In this document: positions 1-5,233 of the stretch, one piece after another
How the letters are laid out: the number at the start of each line of letters is the position of its first letter
How positions within the stretch are numbered: the first letter of the stretch is position 1
Assembly (NCBI GenBank): GCA_023418435.1
Contig: JAEZZT010000056.1
Coordinates: 1 to 5,690 of the forward strand
DNA from: Bacillota bacterium
Lineage (GTDB): Bacteria > Bacillota > Negativicutes > Veillonellales > Negativicoccaceae
Direction of reading: 5' to 3'
DNA length: 5,690 bases
The notes under the pieces: generated by a model
The model's database searches: none
Seen by the model: the letters and a program-made list of their open reading frames with translations, nothing else
Told to the model about the DNA's origin: nothing
Program-made: the position numbers and the translations under genes

Positions 1-296
1 ATGCTGTACAAATCTTTGCGGAACCGATTGAAAAAGTACTTTGTCGACATGCCGGTGAAGAATCATTTCGATTCGATTACGTCTTTTTGGATCCGCCATA
101 CCATACGGATCTGATCGAAAAAACATTGGCAGCCCTCGTGAAATATCAGTGTTTGGCCGAGTCGGCCATCATCATCCTGGAACAGAGCAATGATGAACCG
201 GATATTATGGGGGACGAGTTTGAAGTATACAAAAGCAAGCGATACGGTAGTACAAAGTTAACTTTTTTACGGTATCAGGGAAAAGAGGCGAAGTAA
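1..296 (+). CDS. rsmD: RsmD, 16S rRNA (guanine(966)-N2)-methyltransferase, 3' part only
   Basis: The reading frame enters from the left edge (first complete codon at position 3) and ends at TAA 294-296, so about 97 C-terminal residues are present. RsmD is a SAM-dependent enzyme that methylates N2 of a guanine in 16S rRNA during small-subunit assembly. The key visible motif is FLDPPYHTDL, near codon 29 of the visible part. It is the (D/N)PP(Y/F) catalytic motif of amino-group methyltransferases. It is followed by the family-typical tail in which a glutamate-containing strand (IIILEQ) precedes a tyrosine/lysine-rich end (KSKRYGSTKLTFL). The SAM-binding glycine motif should lie upstream of the window. 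The stop codon abuts the coaD start with no gap. The rsmD-coaD pairing is common in bacteria and strengthens the call. A start at the internal TTG (87) would cut the domain in half and is not real. Confidence 0.9.
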   Translation, partial: AVQIFAEPIEKVLCRHAGEESFRFDYVFLDPPYHTDLIEKTLAALVKYQCLAESAIIILEQSNDEPDIMGDEFEVYKSKRYGSTKLTFLRYQGKEAK

Positions 297-773
297 ATGC
301 AAGTAGCTATTTGCCCCGGTAGTTTTGATCCGGTTACCAATGGGCATGTGGATATTTTTGAACGCAGTGCCAAATTGGTAGATAAATTAATCGTGGCGGT
401 ATTTGTCAATCCGGCCAAGACACCCATGTTTTCCATGGAAGAACGGGTCGAACTCTTGAAACAGGCAACGGCACATATTCCCAATGTAGAAGTCGATGCA
501 TTTTCCGGATTACTCAATGAATATGTCAGAGAAAAAGAATCTCGCTTGATTATTCGCGGCTTACGTGCGTTCAGCGATTTCGAATACGAGTTTCAACGAG
601 CTTTGCTATTGAAGAATATGGACCCGCTCATTGAAACGGCTTTCATTATGACAAGTGGCGAATATTCGTTTTTAAGCTCATCGGGAGTCAGAGAATTGGC
701 TCATTTCGGCGGTGAGGTAAGTAAATTGGTTCCGCCGTGTGTGGCGGCCGCGTTGAAAGAAAGAAAAAGATAA
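297..773 (+). CDS. coaD: Phosphopantetheine adenylyltransferase (CoaD)
   Basis: CoaD transfers AMP from ATP to 4'-phosphopantetheine, giving dephospho-CoA, the penultimate step of coenzyme A synthesis in the cytosol. The 158-residue product matches the usual family length (about 160). The nucleotidyltransferase signature is complete: GSFDPVTNGH at residues 8-17 carries the T/HxGH-type ATP-binding histidine (H17). IIRGLRAFSDFEYE at about 85-98 supplies the conserved arginines and the substrate-contacting region. YSFLSSSGVRELA at about 123-135 is the C-terminal ISSS-like ATP-binding motif. The ATG directly follows the rsmD stop, and a GAGG at 285-288 lies 8 bases upstream inside the end of rsmD, so the two genes are probably translationally coupled. 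No unusual residue was seen. Confidence 0.97.
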   Translation: MQVAICPGSFDPVTNGHVDIFERSAKLVDKLIVAVFVNPAKTPMFSMEERVELLKQATAHIPNVEVDAFSGLLNEYVREKESRLIIRGLRAFSDFEYEFQRALLLKNMDPLIETAFIMTSGEYSFLSSSGVRELAHFGGEVSKLVPPCVAAALKERKR

Positions 774-786
774 GGAGTGTTGAGGT

Positions 787-1257
787 ATGGATACGCGCAA
801 ATTATTGGAAGAGTTGGAATACACCGTGATGAATGGATCGGATGTTCCGTTTACGAGCAAAAAGTTCGTGGATCGCGAAGAAGTTTCACGTATTATTGAG
901 GCCATCAATGCTTCTTTACCGAATGAACTGGAAAGCGCCAAACGAGTCGTTGCCGACAAAGAACGAATCATTTTGGACGCGCAGAAACAAGCAGAAAACA
1001 TCATTGCCCAAGCAAAAGATTACATTGCCAAAATCACAGAAGAAAGTGAATTGGTAAAAAATGCACAGGAAAGGGCCAATGAGATCATTACGTATGCAAA
1101 TCAATCGGCAGATAACATGAAAAACAGTGCCTTGGTATATGCCACCGATGTTTTGCAATATGTGGAGCAGAACTTGGAAGGAACATTGGAATCTCTGCAG
1201 AAAAACAGAGAGAGCTTGATGAACCAAAATGCGAGTTCCACTGAGGACAAACAATAA
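787..1257 (+). CDS. Small coiled-coil protein, SepIVA/DivIVA-like (often annotated 'ATPase')
   Basis: This 156-residue protein has no signal peptide or membrane segment. Residues 1-45 form a compact N-terminal region (LLEELEYTVMNGSDVPFTSK, then VDREEVSRIIEAINASLPNE). Residues 46-145 are a long, charged, heptad-rich helix with alanine/glutamine repeats (DAQKQAENIIAQAK), and the tail from about 146 is polar. The N-terminal pattern (a leucine/glutamate helix, VP, then a V-x-R-xx-V-xx-II-xx-I helix and a LP-x-EL turn) resembles my recollection of mycobacterial SepIVA, a DivIVA-family septation protein. Similarity continues near the C-terminus (YVEQNLEGTLESLQKNR). Homologues are often mislabelled as ATPase or V-type ATPase subunit H because of the coiled coil; no Walker motif is present. 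The gene begins 13 bases after the coaD stop with AAGGAG at 772-777, and the operon ends just behind it. A role in septum or envelope positioning is inference. Confidence 0.75.
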   Translation: MDTRKLLEELEYTVMNGSDVPFTSKKFVDREEVSRIIEAINASLPNELESAKRVVADKERIILDAQKQAENIIAQAKDYIAKITEESELVKNAQERANEIITYANQSADNMKNSALVYATDVLQYVEQNLEGTLESLQKNRESLMNQNASSTEDKQ

Positions 1258-1279
1258 AAAGCCCGCCAGGGCTTTTTTT
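1256..1279 (+). terminator. Intrinsic terminator of the rsmD-coaD operon
   Basis: AAAAAGCCC (1256-1264) pairs with GGGCTTTTT (1269-1277) around the loop GCCA. The 3' arm runs into seven T residues (1273-1279). The hairpin overlaps the last bases of the preceding stop codon. The A-tract opposite the T-tract could also let it work weakly on the other strand. Confidence 0.9.
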
Positions 1280-1293
1280 GTCAAGTAATTAAA

Positions 1294-1322
1294 TTGACGT
1301 AAGAAGGTCTGAAACGTATAAT
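1294..1322 (+). promoter_or_regulatory. Sigma-A-type promoter of leuS
   Basis: TTGACG (1294-1299) is followed by a 17-bp spacer and a perfect TATAAT (1317-1322). Transcription should start near 1329, giving a leader of only about 24 bases before the leuS ATG. That leaves no room for a T-box or other riboswitch, so leuS here has no visible tRNA-sensing leader. The promoter lies 14 bases after the upstream terminator, so leuS is its own unit. Confidence 0.88.
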
Positions 1323-1342
1323 AGACAAAAAGAAAAGGTAGT

Positions 1343-1347
1343 GGAGG
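1343..1347 (+). promoter_or_regulatory. leuS: Ribosome binding site that decides the leuS start
   Basis: GGAGG lies 5 bases before ATG 1353. An in-frame GTG at 1341 overlaps this site and would add the residues MEAD, but it has no good Shine-Dalgarno of its own. ATG 1353, which gives MNEKYNP, is therefore the better start and matches the usual LeuS N-terminus. Confidence 0.88.
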
Positions 1348-1352
1348 CGGAT

Positions 1353-3824
1353 ATGAACGAAAAATACAATCCTGCTGAGATCGAGAGCAAATGGCAGGAC
1401 AAATGGTTTAGTGAAAATACTTTTCGGACGCAGGCGGACGAAAACAAGAAGAAATACTATGTATTGGAAATGTTTCCATATCCTTCGGGAAACTTGCACA
1501 TGGGCCATGTCAGAAATTATTCGATTGGCGATGTGCTGGCCAGATTCCGCACGATGCAGGGGTACAATGTACTGCATCCGATGGGCTGGGATGCGTTCGG
1601 TATGCCGGCAGAAAATGCAGCCATCCAACGAGGCATTCATCCCGGTGAGTGGACAATAAGCAATATCGAAAATATGAAACGCCAGCAAAAGGCCTTGGGC
1701 TTGGCGTATGATTGGGAGCGGGAAGTAGCGACCTGCAAGGAAGACTACTATCGTTGGACACAACAATTATTCGAGCTGTTTTATGAACGCGGCCTGGTAT
1801 ATCGCAAGAAAGCCAAAGTCAATTGGTGTGAACATTGCCATACGGTATTGGCGAATGAACAAGTCATCGACGGTTGTTGCTGGCGCTGTGACAATCCCAT
1901 CGTCAAAAAGGATTTGGAACAGTGGTTCTTGAAAATTACGGACTACGCAGACCGTCTATTGGAAGATTTGGATAAATTGCCCGGTTGGCCGGAACGCGTC
2001 AAGATGATGCAATACAATTGGATCGGACGCAGCGAAGGGACGGAGTTCGTCTTCAAAGTAGCCGATATGCCGACCGAGGAAATCAAAGTATATACCACGA
2101 GAGTGGATACGGTCTATGGCGTTTCCTATGTCGTCCTGGCACCGGAGCATCCCTTGGTGGAATCTTTGCTGGCGGACAATCCCAATGCCGCGGAAGTACG
2201 TGCATTCGTGGAACAAGTCAGAAACCTGAACGAATTGGACAGAACGTCCGAAGGTGTGGAAAAAGTCGGTATGTTTACCGGCGGGTATGCCATTCATCCG
2301 CTGACCGGTAAAGAAGTACCGATTTGGATTGCCAACTATGTCCTGCCGGAATACGGTTCCGGAGCGGTCATGGGCGTTCCGGCACATGATGAAAGAGACT
2401 GGGCCTTTGCTCGTAAATACGATCTGCCCATCCACTTGGTTGTGCAAAACGCCGAGCGCAACTTGGTTCTGGCCGAGATGGACAATGCCTTTACCGAGGA
2501 CGGATACCTCGTCGACTCCGGAGAATTTACCGGCCAGGAGAGCGCCCAAGCGAGAGAGAATATTACCGCCCATTTGCATGAAGCGGGTTTGGGGAATAAA
2601 AAAGTCAATTATCGTTTGCGCGACTGGTTGATTTCCCGTCAGCGGTATTGGGGAGCACCGATTCCGGTCGTATATTGCGAAAAATGCGGTACGGTACTCG
2701 TTCCCAAAGAAGATTTGCCGGTCACACTTCCGTTGGACGTGGACTTTGTGGCAGGAGCGACTTCGCCGTTGGAAACATCGAGTGAGTTTTTGCATTGCAC
2801 ATGCCCCAAATGCGGCGGTCCGGCACGTCGTGAAACGGATACCATGGATACATTCATCGACTCGTCGTGGTACTTCCTTCGCTACACGGATGCGAATAAC
2901 GAGACCGCGCCCTTTGATCCGGATAAAGCCAACTATTGGATGCAAGTAGACCAATACATCGGCGGCATTGAGCATGCCATCTTGCACCTCATGTACTCGC
3001 GTTTCTTCACCAAGGTATTGCATGACGCAGGCTTGGTCGAAGCGGAAGAGCCATTTGCCAGATTGCTTACGCAAGGCATGGTACTGAAAGACGGTAGCAA
3101 GATGTCCAAATCCAAGGGCAATGTGGTGTCGCCGGAAGAGATCGTGGCCCAATACGGCGCCGATACGGCGAGACTCTTTATACTCTTTGCGGCACCGCCG
3201 GAACGGGATTTGGACTGGAGTGACCGCGGCGTGGAAGGGGCATTCCGTTTCCTGAATCGCGTGTGGCGCGTGGTCAAGAAATATGTGGAAATGCCGAGCG
3301 AAGAAAGAGAATGGACGGCCGCTGAAGTAAATCTTCGTCGGGAATTGCACAAAACCGTCCAAAAGGTAACGCATGATTTGGACGGGCGTTACAACTTCAA
3401 CACGGCGATCAGTTCGATCATGGAATTGGTCAATGCCATGTCCTCGCATGCCGATGGAGCACAAACTATCGAACGTCGTTTGCAGACTGAAATCGTGCGC
3501 GATTTGATTCTACTCTTGGCACCCTTCACACCGCATATTGCGGAAGAATTGTGGCAAGAAACGAATCAGCAGGACTATCCGAGCGTGCATCAGGCGACTT
3601 GGCCGGAAGTGGATGAGTCCGCATTGACCGTACAGGAATTGGAGATTGCCGTACAGGTCAATGGCAAAGTTCGCGATACATTGGTCATTGCCGTGGACGC
3701 AGATCGTGATGAAGTGGAAAAAGCCGCATTGGCTCTCCCGCGTGTGCAGGAATTCATCGGCACGCAGGAAATCCGCAAAGTCATCGTCATTCCGCAAAAA
3801 ATTGTCAATATCGTAGCGAAGTAA
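1353..3824 (+). CDS. leuS: Leucyl-tRNA synthetase (LeuS)
   Basis: LeuS is a class I aminoacyl-tRNA synthetase that charges tRNA-Leu with leucine and hydrolyses mischarged products. At 823 residues from ATG 1353 it has normal bacterial length. Visible parts in order: the HIGH-type motif HMGH at 49-52; a zinc knuckle with CxxC pairs C159/C162 and C176/C179; and the CP1 editing domain with the threonine-rich site TTRVDT (248-253, where most bacteria have TTRPDT) and GVPAHDERDWAFA with the amino-group-binding aspartate D346. A second cysteine pair set follows (C442/C445 and C484/C487), then the DSSWYFLRY region, KMSKS at 583-587, and the anticodon-binding and C-terminal domains ending in the VQVNGKVRD motif. 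It is a single-gene unit with its own promoter and terminator. The only oddity is proline to valine in the editing motif, which is probably tolerated. Confidence 0.98.
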   Translation: MNEKYNPAEIESKWQDKWFSENTFRTQADENKKKYYVLEMFPYPSGNLHMGHVRNYSIGDVLARFRTMQGYNVLHPMGWDAFGMPAENAAIQRGIHPGEWTISNIENMKRQQKALGLAYDWEREVATCKEDYYRWTQQLFELFYERGLVYRKKAKVNWCEHCHTVLANEQVIDGCCWRCDNPIVKKDLEQWFLKITDYADRLLEDLDKLPGWPERVKMMQYNWIGRSEGTEFVFKVADMPTEEIKVYTTRVDTVYGVSYVVLAPEHPLVESLLADNPNAAEVRAFVEQVRNLNELDRTSEGVEKVGMFTGGYAIHPLTGKEVPIWIANYVLPEYGSGAVMGVPAHDERDWAFARKYDLPIHLVVQNAERNLVLAEMDNAFTEDGYLVDSGEFTGQESAQARENITAHLHEAGLGNKKVNYRLRDWLISRQRYWGAPIPVVYCEKCGTVLVPKEDLPVTLPLDVDFVAGATSPLETSSEFLHCTCPKCGGPARRETDTMDTFIDSSWYFLRYTDANNETAPFDPDKANYWMQVDQYIGGIEHAILHLMYSRFFTKVLHDAGLVEAEEPFARLLTQGMVLKDGSKMSKSKGNVVSPEEIVAQYGADTARLFILFAAPPERDLDWSDRGVEGAFRFLNRVWRVVKKYVEMPSEEREWTAAEVNLRRELHKTVQKVTHDLDGRYNFNTAISSIMELVNAMSSHADGAQTIERRLQTEIVRDLILLLAPFTPHIAEELWQETNQQDYPSVHQATWPEVDESALTVQELEIAVQVNGKVRDTLVIAVDADRDEVEKAALALPRVQEFIGTQEIRKVIVIPQKIVNIVAK

Positions 3825-3852
3825 ACTTCGCAAATATAGAAGTAGAATTCCG

Positions 3853-3890
3853 ACAGCTCGGCATGGCCGGGCTGTTTTTCTTTTTATTTT
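3853..3890 (+). terminator. Intrinsic terminator of leuS
   Basis: ACAGCTCGGC (3853-3862) pairs with GCCGGGCTGT (3866-3875), ten pairs including one G-U, around the three-base loop ATG. The T-rich tail TTTTTCTTTTTATTTT follows. This is a strong terminator and marks the border between core genome and the duplicated accessory cassette. Confidence 0.92.
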
Positions 3891-3973
3891 CGGCAATCAT
3901 GGGTGTTTTTTAGACCGAAAAGCCAAGAGTAGGTAGAAGACGATCCTTAGATTGATGTAATATAGGTAGTAAG

Positions 3974-4234
3974 ATAGGCGGAAGAGGATCTAATAGCAAG
4001 CATACATAGACCGGAATACGAAAACTAAAGAAAGCGAATAAGTTTTTGAATAAACAAATTAGGTCGCATATAGAAAAAATAAGGCATCCGGAGAGGGTGT
4101 ATGGTAAGCAATGGAACGAATACTCTAGCGAGCGTAAAAAGTCTTTTGTGAAGCACTGGAAAAAAGAAATTAGTACTTTCAGTAAGAATAAGTCGGATAA
4201 TGCGAAAAAGATAAAGGAGTTGAGAAATAAATGA
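3974..4234 (+). pseudogene. Broken copy of the basic MGGRGS small-protein gene (copy A)
   Basis: Aligned without gaps to the intact gene at 4973-5233, this copy has ATA (3974-3976) where the ATG should be and TAG (4007-4009) at codon 12 in place of GAG. The upstream AGGGG ribosome site has become AGGTAG, and the -10-like TATAAT has become TGTAAT. After the stop codon the frame stays open to TGA 4232-4234. A 62-residue product could start only at TTG 4046, which has no convincing ribosome site. The remnant has the same layout as copy B: lysine/arginine-rich helices, IRHPERVYGKQW, a variable middle, HWKKEI, and an end AKKIKELRNK. Several differences before the nonsense codon are silent, so the ancestor was probably a working gene. 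I call it a pseudogene; expression of the short form cannot be excluded. Confidence 0.75.
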
Positions 4235-4488
4235 TTGAACTAGGACGAACCCCAACCAAGGAAGAAGTAGAGGCTCTTATACAGAACTTATGGGAAAGAG
4301 CTCAAGATGATGCCGTAGAATTCAATAAGATGAAAGAGTCTTGCTCTCCACAGGAGGAGGATCCTTTTCAGGGGGGAGTAGCGGTGACACACACCTATAT
4401 TTTAGACGGAATCGCACAGTGGGCGGACATTAACGATATCCCTATCAATGTGGATTTAGAAAAGTGGGCTCGGGACAATCTGTTCTAA
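4231..4488 (+). CDS. Small acidic protein, cassette gene 2, copy A (unknown function)
   Basis: This 85-residue protein starts at an ATG that overlaps the stop of the upstream (broken) gene as ATGA, with AAAGGAG at 4213-4219 eleven bases upstream. It shares about 71% identity with the copy B protein at 5230-5490, and many changes are conservative (D/E, I/L/V). Conserved parts are the start (GRTPTKEEVE, then QNLWERAQ) and the C-terminal half (THTYIL, GIAQWA, INDIPIN, DLE-x-WAR). The variable part is residues about 33-52. The product is acidic, cytosolic by appearance, probably helical, and has no signal or membrane segment. I do not recognise a named family. It is the only fully open gene of copy A, which suggests the acidic partner was worth keeping after its neighbours broke. 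An antitoxin- or immunity-like role is speculation. Confidence 0.75.
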   Translation: MIELGRTPTKEEVEALIQNLWERAQDDAVEFNKMKESCSPQEEDPFQGGVAVTHTYILDGIAQWADINDIPINVDLEKWARDNLF

Positions 4489-4501
4489 GTAAGGGAAATA
4501 A

Positions 4502-4706
4502 ATGAGAGCGCATTACACAAATAACTTTGGTCGATTTTTCCCTAAGTATGTGGGTATATATGATAGTCCCCTCCTCAAGCGAAAAAATACCAGAAACGAT
4601 ACCGACAAATTGGATCGGATTTCATGAAGTGAATAGTTTTAAAGGAGATTGCACGCATACCGGCGTGCATTTCTTTTTGTCCGCCTATTACTGTGTTATT
4701 GTGTAG
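4502..4706 (+). pseudogene. Frameshifted and truncated DUF4417-like gene, cassette gene 3, copy A
   Basis: ATG 4502 has a good ribosome site (AAGGG 4491-4495). The frame reads MRAHYTNNFGRFFPKYVG and continues to SPLLKRK, matching copy B. It then leaves the family and stops at TGA 4625-4627 after 41 residues. Removing one A from the six-A run at 4582-4587 restores the match (KIPETIPTNWIGFHEVNSF, then GVHFFL). The lesion is therefore a single-base insertion, or a homopolymer sequencing error. In the restored frame homology stops at 4679, and unrelated codons (SAYYCVIV) lead to TAG 4704-4706, so the rest of the gene is missing. Ribosomal or transcriptional slippage at A6 could repair the frame but not the truncation. 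Confidence 0.78.
4650..4678 (+). terminator. Terminator-like hairpin inside the copy A gene-3 remnant
   Basis: TGCACGC (4650-4656) pairs perfectly with GCGTGCA (4663-4669) around the loop ATACCG, followed by TTTCTTTTT. It has the shape of an intrinsic terminator and lies exactly at the end of the repeat. In copy B the same structure sits inside apparently coding sequence, so it may be only a by-product of codons for TGVHFFL; in this copy it may serve as the real transcript end. Confidence 0.55.
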
Positions 4707-4710
4707 GTGT

Positions 4711-4742
4711 AAAAGGACGAGCTCCCCAAGGCTTGTCCTTTT
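4711..4742 (+). terminator. Hairpin, probable intrinsic terminator (possibly bidirectional)
   Basis: AAAAGGACGAGC (4711-4722) pairs with GCTTGTCCTTTT (4731-4742): twelve pairs with one G-U and an eight-base loop. It ends in TTTT and has AAAA on the 5' side, so it could act on either strand. It separates the decayed copy A from the tRNA gene. Confidence 0.65.
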
Positions 4743-4765
4743 GCCATTCTATCCTCCTTGTCTTA

Positions 4766-4809
4766 GTGGGTATGTGGGCTTTCGTCTCCTTTCACCACAT
4801 GCCCACATA
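4766..4809. repeat. Inverted repeat just upstream of tRNA-Trp
   Basis: Two overlapping registers exist. GTGGGTATGTGG (4766-4777) pairs with CCACATGCCCAC (4795-4806), twelve pairs with one G-U. Alternatively TATGTGGGC (4771-4779) pairs perfectly with GCCCACATA (4801-4809). There is no T-run, so it is not a standard terminator. It ends 7 bases before the tRNA. A tRNA leader structure, a protein-binding site or a relic are all possible. Confidence 0.55.
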
Positions 4810-4816
4810 AGGTTGT

Positions 4817-4891
4817 AGGAGCGTAGCTTAACGGTAGAGCAACAGTCTCCAAAACTGTAAGGTGGAGGTTCAAGTCCTTCCGCTCCTGCCA
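4817..4891 (+). tRNA. tRNA-Trp (anticodon CCA)
   Basis: A complete cloverleaf can be drawn. The acceptor stem AGGAGCG (4817-4823) pairs perfectly with CGCTCCT (4881-4887). The D arm is GCTT/GAGC. The anticodon stem ACAGT/ACTGT encloses the loop CTCCAAA, whose anticodon CCA reads UGG. The T arm GGAGG/CCTTC encloses TTCAAGT, the discriminator is G, and CCA is encoded at 4889-4891. No clear promoter is seen within the 70 bases upstream, and no terminator follows: cassette copy B begins 2 bases after the CCA end, so the tRNA transcript may run into it. Confidence 0.96.
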
Positions 4892-4930
4892 TTATGGGTA
4901 GTTTTTAGACCGAAAGTGAGAAAAAAGAAA

Positions 4931-4960
4931 TATACAGGAAGATACGTAAATTGATATAAT
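4931..4960 (+). promoter_or_regulatory. Possible weak promoter of cassette copy B
   Basis: TATAAT (4955-4960) is a perfect -10 sequence, with a poor -35 candidate TATACA (4931-4936) 18 bp upstream. The start point would fall near 4967, only about 6 bases before the ATG at 4973. It would then remove most of the AGGGG ribosome site (4963-4967). Either the mRNA is nearly leaderless, or the working transcript comes from upstream, for example from the tRNA. Confidence 0.35.
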
Positions 4961-4972
4961 ATAGGGGATAGG

Positions 4973-5233
4973 ATGGGCGGAAGAGGATCGAATAGTAAAC
5001 ATATAGAGACCGGAATACGAAAACTAAAGAAAGCGAATAAGTCTTTGAATAAACAAATTAGGTCGCATATAGAAAAAATAAGGCATCCGGAGAGGGTGTA
5101 TGGTAAGCAATGGGAAGGTATTCCTGCGGCCCGACGAGAATCAAGGTTACAACATTGGAAGACAGAAATTAGAGCGTTTACTAAAAGTAAGTCGGATAAT
5201 GCGAAGAAGATAAAGGAGTTGAGAAATAAATGA
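4973..5233 (+). CDS. Small, very basic MGGRGS protein, cassette gene 1, copy B (unknown function)
   Basis: This 86-residue protein carries about 25 K/R against 8 D/E, so it is strongly basic and could bind nucleic acid or an acidic partner. It opens with a glycine/arginine motif (MGGRGSNSK). A long lysine-rich helical stretch (about 15-40) follows, then HPERVYGKQW, a variable segment, HWKTEIRAF (about 60-68), and a basic helical tail ending KKIKELRNK. It has no signal peptide or membrane segment. ATG 4973 has AGGGG five bases upstream and is clearly the start. Its stop TGA overlaps the next gene's ATG (ATGA), so the two are probably co-translated and their products may interact. I do not recognise a named family. 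The copy A homologue has lost its start and carries a nonsense codon. Confidence 0.75.
   Translation: MGGRGSNSKHIETGIRKLKKANKSLNKQIRSHIEKIRHPERVYGKQWEGIPAARRESRLQHWKTEIRAFTKSKSDNAKKIKELRNK

Larger units (their letters stand above)
3899..4679 (+). repeat. Direct repeat copy A: decayed three-gene cassette
   Basis: This stretch matches 4894-5685 from end to end. The left border is a 22-bp block (3899-3920) nearly identical to 4894-4915. The right border is the T-rich tract at 4670-4679. Inside, the first two genes keep an exact offset of 999 bp from copy B; the third is offset by 1006. Nearly identical blocks (about 4008-4114, 4190-4239 and 4611-4679, each with about one difference) alternate with diverged stretches. 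Two of its three genes carry disabling lesions. Past 4679 the sequence is unrelated to the last bases of copy B, although only five bases of copy B remain for comparison. Confidence 0.9.

Noticed and set aside
1341..1352. GTG 1341 as the leuS start
   Set aside because: The GTG overlaps the GGAGG ribosome site itself; ATG 1353 is correctly spaced and gives the usual LeuS N-terminus.
1280..1352. T-box leader upstream of leuS
   Set aside because: Only about 24 bases separate the predicted transcript start from the ATG, and no T-box consensus or antiterminator is present.
1956..3464. Long open frame of 502 codons on the minus strand inside leuS
   Set aside because: It lies wholly antisense to a well-supported LeuS gene. 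Its product is rich in H, R, F and C without recognisable motifs, and such frames arise from codon bias of the sense gene.
4025..4255. Minus-strand open frame of 76 codons opposite the copy A gene-1 remnant
   Set aside because: It is the antisense shadow of a lysine-rich coding region, which gives F/L-rich translation; no supporting start signals were seen.
4869..4891. Attachment (att) site at the tRNA-Trp 3' end
   Set aside because: No second copy of the tRNA 3' segment is found in the window and no integrase gene is visible; only the position next to the tRNA is suggestive.
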